64,000 nt of DNA from Pantoea piersonii (lineage in GTDB: Bacteria; Pseudomonadota; Gammaproteobacteria; Enterobacterales; Enterobacteriaceae). A program made the position numbers and the translations under genes. The notes beneath the pieces were generated by a model, which worked only from the letters and a program-made list of their open reading frames with translations, was not told where the DNA came from and made no database searches. Positions 25,519 to 33,246 of the stretch are shown here, piece by piece. Within the stretch, counting starts at the first letter, position 1. Each line of letters opens with the position of its first letter. The stretch is taken from the NCBI RefSeq assembly GCF_003612015.1, contig NZ_RARB01000006.1, positions 191,263 to 255,262 of the forward strand. Reading direction: 5' to 3'.

Positions 25519-27133
25519 CGATATCAATGCCGTCACCCCGGACGAGGCGATCGCGCCCGTCCCGACGGCCGCATCGCCCTGGCAGCCGCTGCGCCAGCCT
25601 CTGTTCCGCATGCTGTGGATAGCGACGGTCGTCTCCAATATTGGCTCCTGGATGAACGACGTCGGCGTCAACTGGACCATGCTGACGCTCAGCGCCGATC
25701 CGCTGAACGTGGCGCTGGTGCAGGCGGCCAGCAGCCTGCCGATGTTCCTGTTCGCGCTGCCCTCCGGCGTGCTGGCGGATATTATCGATCGCCGCAAATA
25801 CCTGCTCTTTTCGCAGCTGTGGGTGTTTATTGCCGCAACCGGTCTGACTTTACTCTCTTTCACCGGGCACGTTACGCCGCTGGTGTTGCTGATTGCCGCC
25901 TTTCTGATGAGCGCTGGCGCAGCAATGAGTTCGCCGCCCTTTCAGGCCATCGTGCCGGATCTGGTCAGCAAAGAGGAGCTGGGTCCCGCTATCGCGCTGA
26001 ACTCGCTCGGCATCAACATCAGCCGCGCCATCGGCCCGGCGCTCGGCGGTCTGATTCTGTCGTTCGCGGGGCCGTGGATGGTCTTTATGCTAAACGCCCT
26101 CTCCGTGCTCGGCGTGGCCTGGGTGCTCTACCGCTGGAAAGAAGCGCCCAGCGTGCAACGGCTGCCGCCGGAGCACTTCTTTTCGGCGGTGCGCGCGGGT
26201 CTGCGTTATGTGCACGCCGCGCCGGTGCTGCGCAACGTGCTGGTGCGTACCGTCGCCTTCTTTGTCTTTGGTAGCGCTGGCTGGGCCCTGCTGCCGCTGG
26301 TGGCGCGTCGCGAGCTGGGGCTGGGCCCGGGTGGTTACGGCATTATGCTCGCCTGTATCGGCGTAGGCGCCATCAGCGGCGCGGTGCTGCTGCCGCGGCT
26401 GCGTAAACGGTTCAATCCCGATCGGCTGATGGTGCTGGCGAGCCTGATGTTTGCCGCGACCATGCTGGCGCTCGCCTTTATCAGGCACTTCTGGCTGCTG
26501 AACGCCTTTGAGTTTTTTACCGGCTTTGCGTGGATCGCCGTGCTCTCGACGCTGAACCTGGGTGCACAGCGCAGCGCTGCCCGCTGGGTTAAAGCGCGCG
26601 CGCTGGCGGTCTATCTCACCGTTTTCTTCGGCTCGATGACGCTGGGCAGCGCCGTCTGGGGGCAGCTCGCGTCCCGCTACGGTATCCCGGTCTCGCTCTG
26701 CGTCGCCACGCTGGGTATGGCGCTAGCCAGCCTTACCGTGCTGCGCTGGCGTCTTGATAAAGATCCCGACCTCAACCTTGATGTCAGCGAAATCAGCGAG
26801 CCGGTTCCGGCGCTCGATATTCATCACGATCGCGGACCGGTGCGGGTGAGCTACGAGTATCAGATCCGCCAGGCCGACGCGCACGCCTTTACCCTCTGCA
26901 TGCAGGATATGAGACGTGTCCGTCGGCGCGGCGGCGCCATCAACTGGGCGGTCTATGAAGATATCCTTCAGCCGGGCCTTTTCGTTGAGACCTTTGTGGT
27001 GGGTTCCTGGATGGAGCATCTGCGCCAGCTTGAGCGCTACACCATGAACGACCAGAAAATTCAAAACCGCGTTTATGCATTCCATCAGGCCGAACAGATG
27101 CCGGTTGCGCGTTATCTGGTTGCGCCTGAATAA
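25505..27133 (+). CDS. MFS transporter with fused C-terminal monooxygenase-like domain
   Basis: 542 residues. Residues about 25-420 form a 12-segment MFS_3-type transporter similar to the enterobactin exporter group (LWIATVVSNIGSWMNDVGVNW, then LPSGVLADIIDRRKYL). Residues about 430-540 are soluble and look like the ferredoxin-like, antibiotic-biosynthesis-monooxygenase type domain that some of these transporters carry (YEDILQPGLFVETFVVGSW). It overlaps the DoxX gene by 14 bases. Likely an exporter or importer of the compound handled by the operon; direction unknown. Confidence 0.85.
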   Translation: MAQVNDINAVTPDEAIAPVPTAASPWQPLRQPLFRMLWIATVVSNIGSWMNDVGVNWTMLTLSADPLNVALVQAASSLPMFLFALPSGVLADIIDRRKYLLFSQLWVFIAATGLTLLSFTGHVTPLVLLIAAFLMSAGAAMSSPPFQAIVPDLVSKEELGPAIALNSLGINISRAIGPALGGLILSFAGPWMVFMLNALSVLGVAWVLYRWKEAPSVQRLPPEHFFSAVRAGLRYVHAAPVLRNVLVRTVAFFVFGSAGWALLPLVARRELGLGPGGYGIMLACIGVGAISGAVLLPRLRKRFNPDRLMVLASLMFAATMLALAFIRHFWLLNAFEFFTGFAWIAVLSTLNLGAQRSAARWVKARALAVYLTVFFGSMTLGSAVWGQLASRYGIPVSLCVATLGMALASLTVLRWRLDKDPDLNLDVSEISEPVPALDIHHDRGPVRVSYEYQIRQADAHAFTLCMQDMRRVRRRGGAINWAVYEDILQPGLFVETFVVGSWMEHLRQLERYTMNDQKIQNRVYAFHQAEQMPVARYLVAPE

Positions 27134-27169
27134 CAGCTGCTTTTCATTCAACATCACAAGGAAAAGACA

Positions 27170-27994
27170 ATGAGCACGATTAACACTGCTGACGGTACGC
27201 AAATCTATTTTAAAGACTGGGGCAACGGGAAGCCCGTTCTGTTCAGCCACGGCTGGCCGCTGGACGCTGATATGTGGGACAACCAGCTGAACCTGCTGGC
27301 GGAAAACGGCTACCGCGTCATCGCGTTCGATCGTCGTGGTTTCGGCCGCTCCGATCAGCCGTGGACCGGCTATGACTACGATACGTTCGCATCCGATATC
27401 AACGATCTGATTACCCATCTCGACCTGCAGAACGTCACGCTGGTGGGTTTCTCCATGGGCGGCGGCGACGTGACGCGCTACATCAACAACTACGGCTCGG
27501 CGCGCGTAGATGGCCTGGTGCTGCTGGGCGCGGTCACCCCAGCTTTCGGCAAAAGGGAAGATTTCCCGCAGGGCGTGGATCAGTCGGTATTCGACGGCAT
27601 TCTGGCCGGGCTGCGCAACGATCGCGCGCAGTTTATCAGCGACTTCGCCGTTCCTTTTTATGGCACCAATGCCGGACAGACCGTCTCTGAAGGCGTGCTG
27701 ACGCAGACCCTGAATATCGCGCTGCTGGCGTCGCTCAAGGGTACGCTGGAGTGCGTTAAGGCGTTTTCCACCACCGATTTCCGTCCCGATATGGCGAAAA
27801 TCGACGTGCCTACGCTGGTTATTCACGGCAGCAACGACCAGGTGGTGCCGTTCGAAACCACCGGCAAGCTGGCCGCAGAGATGATTGAAGGCGCGCAGCT
27901 GAAGGTGTACGACAATGCGCCGCACGGCTTTGCGGTAACGCATACCGAGCAGCTGAACACCGATCTGCTGGCGTTCCTCAAGACCCTTTCATAA
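27170..27994 (+). CDS. Alpha/beta hydrolase, non-haem chloroperoxidase/arylesterase type
   Basis: 274 residues. The catalytic triad is visible: S95 in GFSMGGGD, the aspartate in HGSNDQVVPF and the histidine in APHGFAVTH. The oxyanion region HGWPLDADMWD is characteristic of cofactor-free haloperoxidases/perhydrolases, which are esterases able to use peroxide in vitro. AAGGAAAAGAC precedes ATG. Last gene of the amidohydrolase operon, followed by a strong terminator. Probable role: hydrolysis of an ester or lactone intermediate. Confidence 0.9.
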   Translation: MSTINTADGTQIYFKDWGNGKPVLFSHGWPLDADMWDNQLNLLAENGYRVIAFDRRGFGRSDQPWTGYDYDTFASDINDLITHLDLQNVTLVGFSMGGGDVTRYINNYGSARVDGLVLLGAVTPAFGKREDFPQGVDQSVFDGILAGLRNDRAQFISDFAVPFYGTNAGQTVSEGVLTQTLNIALLASLKGTLECVKAFSTTDFRPDMAKIDVPTLVIHGSNDQVVPFETTGKLAAEMIEGAQLKVYDNAPHGFAVTHTEQLNTDLLAFLKTLS

Positions 27995-28019
27995 CGCGTT
28001 CCATTTCCACGCCGACAAC

Positions 28020-28050
28020 AACAGCCATACGTCGCCGTATGGCTGTTTTA
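28020..28050 (+). terminator. Rho-independent terminator of the amidohydrolase operon
   Basis: Perfect 12-base stem AACAGCCATACG with its complement, loop TCGC, followed by TTTT. It starts 26 bases after the hydrolase stop. Confidence 0.85.
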
Positions 28051-28084
28051 AAACGTCGCTGAATACGTCACTGCTAAAAACATC

Positions 28085-28171
28085 TCATTTATTGATATCT
28101 TTCAGGGCAAACGCCGTCATCACCAGCAGCGTTGACGTAAATGAAGCGTTTACCAGTAAGGCGGTCAGCAT
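28085..28171 (-). CDS. Possible 28-residue hydrophobic small protein
   Basis: An ATG at 28169-28171, preceded by AGAGGGGA, opens a 28-codon frame: MLTALLVNASFT then STLLVMTAFALKDINK. Most of it would form one membrane helix with a short charged end. It sits downstream of the 98-residue gene at 28219, separated by 47 bases. Small size makes chance possible; the purine-rich ribosome site and hydrophobic pattern favour a real small membrane protein. Confidence 0.35.
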   Translation of the reverse strand: MLTALLVNASFTSTLLVMTAFALKDINK

Positions 28172-28218
28172 CTTTTTTCCCCTCTTTCCACTGTTGAGTT
28201 AAAAGCGCGTAGTAAATT

Positions 28219-28515
28219 TTAAAGCGCTGCCGCAAAAGACGCCTGACCAGCTTCTTTCTCTATCAGCCGCATCAGAAGCGAGATCCGGCGATCGGTCCGT
28301 TCAGGGGTATCCGGCGGCAGATGATATTGCAGGCTATAGAGTTTCCCTTTCTCGTTGAAAAAATCGACGGCGATAACCGGCATAATGCCGCCTGGCACTC
28401 GGCGGTAATTGACCTGGAGCCGTGAATTACCCAGTTTCATCCTGACCGCCATCACGCTCTCATCCGCTACTGACGGGTAAAGCCGCCGGTCTGCCGGTAC
28501 GATAATGCTGTTCAT
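28219..28515 (-). CDS. Conserved-looking hypothetical protein, 98 residues
   Basis: Start chosen at 28513-28515, six bases after a perfect AGGAGG; a longer reading frame upstream has no ribosome site. The product is soluble, starts NSIIVPADRRLYP, and has an alternating pattern (RMKLGNSRLQVNYRRVPGGIMPVIAVDFFNEKGK) that looks beta-rich, then an amphipathic helix with RLIEKEAGQ. No family recognised. It is the second gene after hsp20 on the same strand, 82 bases downstream, so it may be co-induced by heat. Confidence 0.6.
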   Translation of the reverse strand: MNSIIVPADRRLYPSVADESVMAVRMKLGNSRLQVNYRRVPGGIMPVIAVDFFNEKGKLYSLQYHLPPDTPERTDRRISLLMRLIEKEAGQASFAAAL

Positions 28516-28597
28516 GACAGTCCTCCTGATTTCCAGATGCATGTATAGCGGGAGGATGCCGATAGCGGCACCCTCCACCGATGGTCAGGCTGATGGC

Positions 28598-29092
28598 TTA
28601 AGCCTGATGTTCAATTACATCCGACGCATGGTGCGCAATGGGTATGCGGCGCGGTTTCTCGCTTTCCGGGATCTCCAGATGCAGGCCAACGCTGAGCAGC
28701 CCGTCCTGCAGTCTCGCCTCCGTCACCTTCATATGCTCCGGCACGCTGTAGCTCAGACGGAAATCGGTGCGGCTGATGCCGCGGTGCAGCCAGCTTCCAT
28801 CGCTGCGATCGCTGTCAGATGACGCCTCGTTTTCGGTACGCTCCTCTTTTCGACCGGTCACCGTCAGGCGACCGCCCGCCACTTCGATTTCCAGCTCGCT
28901 CTCTTTCCAGCCGGGCACGCTGAGGGTGAGCGTATAGCGCTCGTCGTCGAGCTGTTTGAGGTTATAAGGGGGCGCGACGGCAACAGGCGTATCGCCGGTC
29001 AGCTGGCTAAAAAGGCGGTCAATGCGGCTGAAGCGATCGGAAAAAAGCGAATCGCTGATTAAAGGAAACACCGGGAAATTACGTAAAGACAT
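28598..29092 (-). CDS. Small heat-shock protein, Hsp20/alpha-crystallin family (AgsA/Ibp-like)
   Basis: 164 residues from the ATG at 29090-29092, eight bases after AGGAGG. The N-terminus (SLRNFPVFPLISDSLFSDRFSRIDRLF) resembles IbpA/AgsA, and the alpha-crystallin domain spans about 40-140 (YNLKQLDDERYTLTLSVPGWKESELEIEV, later GISRTDFRLSYSVPEHMKV and DGLLSVGL). The C-terminal IPIxH-like anchor (RRIPIAHH) follows the IXI idea. It is an ATP-independent chaperone that holds unfolding proteins. The ribosome site is buried in a fourU-type hairpin, pointing to heat-controlled translation, as for Salmonella agsA. Confidence 0.9.
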   Translation of the reverse strand: MSLRNFPVFPLISDSLFSDRFSRIDRLFSQLTGDTPVAVAPPYNLKQLDDERYTLTLSVPGWKESELEIEVAGGRLTVTGRKEERTENEASSDSDRSDGSWLHRGISRTDFRLSYSVPEHMKVTEARLQDGLLSVGLHLEIPESEKPRRIPIAHHASDVIEHQA

Positions 29093-29100
29093 AGTGATAA

Positions 29101-29128
29101 CCTCCTGAATTAGTCGTTCATTCAAAAG
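29101..29128 (-). promoter_or_regulatory. FourU-type RNA thermometer in the hsp20 leader
   Basis: On the transcript, CUUUUGAAU (29128-29120) pairs with AUUCAGGAG (29110-29102) over nine positions with a nine-base loop. All positions pair; two are U-G wobbles, and the four U residues face AGGA of the Shine-Dalgarno AGGAGG (29106-29101). This is the defining layout of fourU thermometers: weak pairs around the ribosome site that open with heat. The rest of the leader has a second hairpin near 29142-29163. Found by hand pairing, not by folding software. Confidence 0.7.
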
Positions 29129-29164
29129 CTCATCGGGAACAGGCGTCTCCCCTGTCCAGTGACA

Positions 29165-29192
29165 GTTATAGATGCATCCGGAGAGTTTTCAA
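29165..29192 (-). promoter_or_regulatory. Promoter of hsp20
   Basis: Reading leftward, TTGAAA (29187-29192) and TATAAC (29165-29170) with a 16-base spacer fit a sigma-70 promoter. The -35 box extends to CTTGAAA, which is also the sigma-32 -35 consensus, but no CCCCAT-type -10 was found. The transcript would have a leader of about 65 bases holding the thermometer. Confidence 0.55.
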
Positions 29193-29277
29193 GCCTCGCC
29201 GTGGCGATTTTTTTTATGCGGTAAAAACAACGCGCGCTTCACGGCCGCAAGCATCAGGCCGTGCGCAAACAGGCTGT

Positions 29278-29766
29278 TCAGGAGGCGTCGCGGGCGGCGA
29301 ACTTCTGCAGCGCGGGGCCGTCCAGCCGGTAGCGAACCCACTCGCTCAGGGGCAGCGCATCGATGCTGTGGTAAAACTCTTTGGCGCAGTTATCCCACTC
29401 GAGGACGTTCCATTCAATACGGCTGCACTGCCGACTGACCGCCAGTTGCGCGATATATTGCAGCATCGCCTTGCCCGCGCCTCGCCCGCGATAGTCGGGG
29501 GTAAAATATAAATCTTCCATATTCAGGCTGCGGCGGCCTAACCATGCCGCATGGCTCATCGAAATGACTGAATAGCCAGCGATTATCCCGTCAATTTCAC
29601 AAATACAGGCTTCAGCCGTGGTTTCTGGTGAAAACAGCGACTTTCGCACCTCTTCGATATCGGGAACAGACTCCAGCGGCGCGTCCCGGTAAACGGCTAA
29701 ACCGTTGATCATATTATAAATAGCGTCAGCATCTTCCAGGCGGGCCGGTCGGATCATAACACTCAT
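29278..29766 (-). CDS. GNAT-family N-acetyltransferase
   Basis: 162 residues from the ATG at 29764-29766, seven bases after GGGAAA. Acetyl-CoA motif A is clear (NMEDLYFTPDYRGRGAGKAML, with RGRGAGK binding the pyrophosphate), and motif B follows with EWNVLEWDNCAKEFYHSIDA. The pattern resembles the diamine or thialysine acetyltransferase subgroup (SSAT-like), where WNVLxWN and a late tyrosine are typical, so a small polyamine or lysine analogue is a plausible substrate. Divergent from the LysR gene at 29861. Confidence 0.87.
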   Translation of the reverse strand: MSVMIRPARLEDADAIYNMINGLAVYRDAPLESVPDIEEVRKSLFSPETTAEACICEIDGIIAGYSVISMSHAAWLGRRSLNMEDLYFTPDYRGRGAGKAMLQYIAQLAVSRQCSRIEWNVLEWDNCAKEFYHSIDALPLSEWVRYRLDGPALQKFAARDAS

Positions 29767-29860
29767 AAACTTTCCCTTAACCAAACAGTTTGATGCCGGT
29801 AAGGATAATCGGTATCTTTCAATGAATTAAGTGCAATAAAATCAATTACAGGTGAATTTC

Positions 29861-30778
29861 ATGCATCATGTGCTGCGGCGGCTCGATCTGAACCTGCTCC
29901 CTGTTTTCGATGCGGTCTACCGGCATCGTTCCGTCCGGCTGGCAGCAGCTGAACTCTCTATGAGCACCTCTGCGCTGAGCCATGCCTTAACCCGGCTGCG
30001 TGAATTTCTTAAAGATCCGCTCTTCTATCGCGAAGGGCATAAAATGTGTCCCAGCGTTTACGCCTCCCAGCTGGCGCCTTATATCGCGGCGTCCTTATCC
30101 GCTCTGAATCAGCACCTTAATCCGGTGCAGCCGTTCGATCCTCTGAAGAGCAAAGAGGCGTTTCGTCTTGCCGTAACCGACTACACCGCTTTCAGCGTCT
30201 TTCCTGGGTTGATGAACAGCGTGCAGAGAACGGCGCCGGGCATTGATTTTGAGCTTTGCTATTTGCCTCATAAACCGGCGCTGAATGAATTACTGGCGGG
30301 AGAAGTGGATTTGGCGCTAAGTTTCAGCGAACCGGATGAGGTCATACACCCGGATCTGGAGGAGATCGATCTCTTCAGCGACGAATTTGTCGTGCTCAGC
30401 CATAGCGCACGATCGAGCCTGACGCTGGAGGAGTATCTCGCCGCCGGGCATCTGGTGGTGACCCCCTGGAACGAAAAGAAGGGATTGCTGGATACCCACC
30501 TTGCGCGTCTCGGACTGGCGCGCCGTATCACGCTAAAAACGCCTTCGATGCTGAGCTCGCCGTTTATCGTGGCGGAGAGCGAACTGCTTATGGCGATCCC
30601 CTCTTCCGTTGCGAACCGTCTGCAACCGCTCGCCAGCGTGAAGATCTTCCGCCTGCCTTTCGCCGTGCCCCGCTTCACCGTAAAAATCTACTCTCATAAG
30701 CGAAGCGGGAAAAAATCCTCTACGCAATGGCTTAAAACCACCATCTGCCAGAGTATTCAGCAAAAAAACGGCCAGTAG
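29861..30778 (+). CDS. LysR-family transcriptional regulator (NodD/SyrM-like group)
   Basis: 305 residues from the ATG at 29861, eight bases after AGG; a GTG three codons earlier overlaps the ribosome site. The start RRLDLNLLPVFDAVYRHRSVRLAAAELSMSTSALSHALTRLR is the helix-turn-helix of the NodD/LeuO-like subgroup. The effector domain runs from about residue 95. It is divergent from the GNAT gene and upstream of the AhpD-like gene at 30972; either could be its target. Confidence 0.88.
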   Translation: MHHVLRRLDLNLLPVFDAVYRHRSVRLAAAELSMSTSALSHALTRLREFLKDPLFYREGHKMCPSVYASQLAPYIAASLSALNQHLNPVQPFDPLKSKEAFRLAVTDYTAFSVFPGLMNSVQRTAPGIDFELCYLPHKPALNELLAGEVDLALSFSEPDEVIHPDLEEIDLFSDEFVVLSHSARSSLTLEEYLAAGHLVVTPWNEKKGLLDTHLARLGLARRITLKTPSMLSSPFIVAESELLMAIPSSVANRLQPLASVKIFRLPFAVPRFTVKIYSHKRSGKKSSTQWLKTTICQSIQQKNGQ

Positions 30779-30808
30779 CGGCAGAAGGCTTACCCACGCG
30801 CCGCTACT
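30774..30808 (+). terminator. Hairpin after the LysR gene
   Basis: AGTAGCGGC (30774-30782) pairs perfectly with GCCGCTACT (30800-30808) around a 17-base loop; the stop codon of the LysR gene lies in the left arm. No T run, so a weak or factor-dependent end. Confidence 0.4.
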
Positions 30809-30971
30809 CTGATTCGCCGCTGATTTTACCTCGACGAGAGAAAGTGCTGTTCTCCAGGGTCGCTTTTTCTCTTTTTGCCGCCGCAGTACTGTGCTCCTGA
30901 ATTCAGCGCGCCGGAGCGAGCAACTCCTCTCTGACGCCTGCCTTTTTTCTCAATGAATACAGGAGTCTTTT

Positions 30972-31508
30972 ATGAGCCGTTTAGCGAGCATTACTGAAAA
31001 CGAAGCCGCGGGCAAAGCCGCCCAGTTGTTCAGCGCCATCAAAAGCAGCATGGGCAAAGTGCCGAACGCTTATCTGACCATCGGCGGCAATTCGCCGGAG
31101 GTTCTCGGCCAGATGCTGCAGCTCAACGCCACGCTGCACAAGGGCAGCCTGAGCGCGCGGGAACTGGAAGCGATTAACCTGGCGATAAGCGAAGAGTCAG
31201 GCTGTGATTACTGTCTGGCCGCGCACACGCTGATGGCGAAGAAAGCGGGCTACAGCGATGAGCAGGCGAAGGAACTGCGTGAGGCTCGCTTTAGCGAAGA
31301 CGCGCGTATCAACGCGCTGGTGCAGTTTGTTCAGTATGTTGTCTCTTCGCGCGGCACCGTTCCGGCCGAGCGCGTTGAGGCTTTTCGCCAGGCGGGCTTC
31401 ACCGTTCGGCAGGTGGTGGAAACCCTCGGCGCCGTCAGCGCCATCCTGTTTACCAATATGGTTAACCGGGTAAACGATACGGTAGTCGATTTTCCCAACG
31501 TGAACTGA
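30972..31508 (+). CDS. AhpD-like / carboxymuconolactone decarboxylase family protein
   Basis: 178 residues. The redox motif C78-x-x-C81 with H85 in SGCDYCLAAHTLMAKKAG is the AhpD-type peroxidase centre. The rest is helical, including a second copy-like helix pair near the C-terminus (FVQYVVSSRGTVPAERVEAFRQAGF). Such proteins reduce peroxides or protect against alkyl hydroperoxides and reactive carbonyls. AGGAG lies upstream of the ATG. It is followed by a cupin gene and may form a small stress unit with it. Confidence 0.88.
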   Translation: MSRLASITENEAAGKAAQLFSAIKSSMGKVPNAYLTIGGNSPEVLGQMLQLNATLHKGSLSARELEAINLAISEESGCDYCLAAHTLMAKKAGYSDEQAKELREARFSEDARINALVQFVQYVVSSRGTVPAERVEAFRQAGFTVRQVVETLGAVSAILFTNMVNRVNDTVVDFPNVN

Positions 31509-31576
31509 TCGCGCCAGGCGGCCGACGCGATCCGCAGGCCGCCTGAGCTGACCTACTCTTTTTAAGGAGAGCCGCC

Positions 31577-32011
31577 ATGGCCGAATTGTCATCACAAAAA
31601 TCCGCACGCTTCAGACCCGCCGAGATCGCCGCACAACTGCCCGCGACGGCGACTACCCTGCTGGCGGATATCTATCTGACCGATCGACCTGAGGCCAGCA
31701 GCCGCGTATTTCGCGCCTACCGGGGCGTTCCTCCCCACTATCATCGCGAGTGTGATGAATATCTGTATGTGCTCTCAGGCAGAGGCACATTCTGGATGGA
31801 AGATGCGGCGACCGAAGCTGAGTTCGGCCCCGGCGATATGCTCTTTTTTGAGCGCAACGTCGTGCACGCCCTGCCCGTGCTGCTGGAAGAGCCCGTGATC
31901 TTTCTTACGCTGGACACGCCGCGCCGCTCGCCCGACGACGTGGTGTTTATCGATTCGAGTTCCGACAGCGCCGCGACCTTTATGGCGCGATCCGCAGCGC
32001 ACCACCGCTGA
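31577..32011 (+). CDS. Cupin-domain protein
   Basis: 144 residues, single cupin barrel. Motif 1 is HYHRECDEYLYVLSGRGTFWM (HxH...E with the metal-binding histidines and glutamate) and motif 2 is GDMLFFERNVVHAL with the final histidine. AAGGAG precedes the ATG. Lies 68 bases after the AhpD-like gene on the same strand. Possible dioxygenase, isomerase or sensor; no substrate can be read. Confidence 0.85.
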   Translation: MAELSSQKSARFRPAEIAAQLPATATTLLADIYLTDRPEASSRVFRAYRGVPPHYHRECDEYLYVLSGRGTFWMEDAATEAEFGPGDMLFFERNVVHALPVLLEEPVIFLTLDTPRRSPDDVVFIDSSSDSAATFMARSAAHHR

Positions 32012-32269
32012 GCCTGGGCGCGCTGCCGCATGATGTCAGTAGCGCGCCTGCGCGCTTTCTGTTACAAAAACAGCCAGATGACAGGCAGAACGCTGTCTGT
32101 CGCGCCTTTTGCGCATCCCGCATTCACCCGCCGCTTTCTGATCTCTTCAGCGCGAGGTCGCCCCACCCGCCGACGCGCCGGGCTTATTGCAGGCTGCCTC
32201 AAGGCGCATCAATCAATGACCGCGAAGCCTGAGCGGCGATTCAGGTAAATCTTCTCCAGGGAAGCCTGC

Positions 32270-33235
32270 ATGATACGTCTTGAAGATGTCACGTTGTTCG
32301 TCCGTTCTGCCGCACTTGGCAGCTTTTCCAGCGCGGCCCGCGAGGCCGATATCCTTCCCGGCCAGGTCAGCGCCGCGGTCAACCGTCTGGAGCGCGACCT
32401 GAACAAACGCCTGTTTGCGCGATCCACCCGCAGCCTGCGCCTCACCGCCGACGGTGAAGCCTGGCTCCCCTACGCTCAGGAGATGCTGGCGATTCTGCAG
32501 GCTGGCACCGAACAGCTGCAGGGCAGCGAAGATGAAATGCAGGGCGAGCTGAAAATAGCCGTTCCCTCTGATATCGGGCGCAACGTCGTTCTGCCGGTTA
32601 TCACCGCCTTTTGCGAAAAGCATCCCAAAATATCGCTGCGCATTTCCCTCTCCGATCACGTCAGCGACGTCTTTCGCGATCCGGTGGACGTGGCCATTCG
32701 CTACGGCGTGCTGGAAAACAGCAGCTATGTCGCCCTGCCGCTGGCGGAAGATAACCGTCGCGTGCTGGCCGCGTCGCCCGCCTATCTGCAAAAACATGGC
32801 CGGCCGCAGCAGCTTGAAGATTTGCTGCGCCATCACTGCCTGCTCTATACCCTGAATGGACACGTGTATGACAAATGGTCCTTTCCGGAAAATGGCGTCA
32901 GGCGGCAGCTGACGGTAAGCAGCCGCATGCTGTGCGATGACGCCGACGTGGCGCGCCGCTGGGCGGTCGCAGGCATGGGAATTACCTATAAATCCTGGAT
33001 CGACGTCAGCGCGGACGTGCTGGCAGGCAGGCTTGAGATAGTGCTGCCGGAACGGCCCGGCGAGGCGGTGCCGCTCAACCTTATCTGCCCGCATCGCAAG
33101 CAGTTTTCCCCGGCGATCCGCGAACTGCACCGGTTGCTGCGCGAACAGCTCAAGTCGATTACGGCGCTGATGCATACTCACCCCGTTTTCGGACATGGCG
33201 AAGCGGCCCTGCTGTCGGCGAATCAACGCATATAG
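32270..33235 (+). CDS. LysR-family transcriptional regulator
   Basis: 321 residues. N-terminal helix-turn-helix IRLEDVTLFVRSAALGSFSSAAREADILPGQVSAAVNRLE, as in the CrgA/DsdC-like group; effector domain from about residue 90, including DVAIRYGVLENSSYVALPL. The C-terminus is a little longer than usual. It is followed 11 bases later by the GlxA-like regulator, so two regulators appear to be cotranscribed, ahead of the SDR/MFS genes. Confidence 0.88.
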   Translation: MIRLEDVTLFVRSAALGSFSSAAREADILPGQVSAAVNRLERDLNKRLFARSTRSLRLTADGEAWLPYAQEMLAILQAGTEQLQGSEDEMQGELKIAVPSDIGRNVVLPVITAFCEKHPKISLRISLSDHVSDVFRDPVDVAIRYGVLENSSYVALPLAEDNRRVLAASPAYLQKHGRPQQLEDLLRHHCLLYTLNGHVYDKWSFPENGVRRQLTVSSRMLCDDADVARRWAVAGMGITYKSWIDVSADVLAGRLEIVLPERPGEAVPLNLICPHRKQFSPAIRELHRLLREQLKSITALMHTHPVFGHGEAALLSANQRI

Positions 33236-33246
33236 AGGATAAAAGG

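Noticed and set aside
26723..27943. Long open frame (about 400 codons) antisense to the MFS and hydrolase genes
   Set aside because: It spans two well-supported genes on the opposite strand and has no recognisable domain.
29092..29165. ROSE-type thermometer
   Set aside because: The UUGCU anti-Shine-Dalgarno core of ROSE elements is absent; fourU fits better.
32030..32248. 72-codon frame after the cupin gene
   Set aside because: Arg/Ala-rich, no ribosome site, no family; treated as chance.
32213..33226. Open frame antisense to the LysR gene at 32270
   Set aside because: Covers a clear LysR gene; composition is that of a complement shadow.
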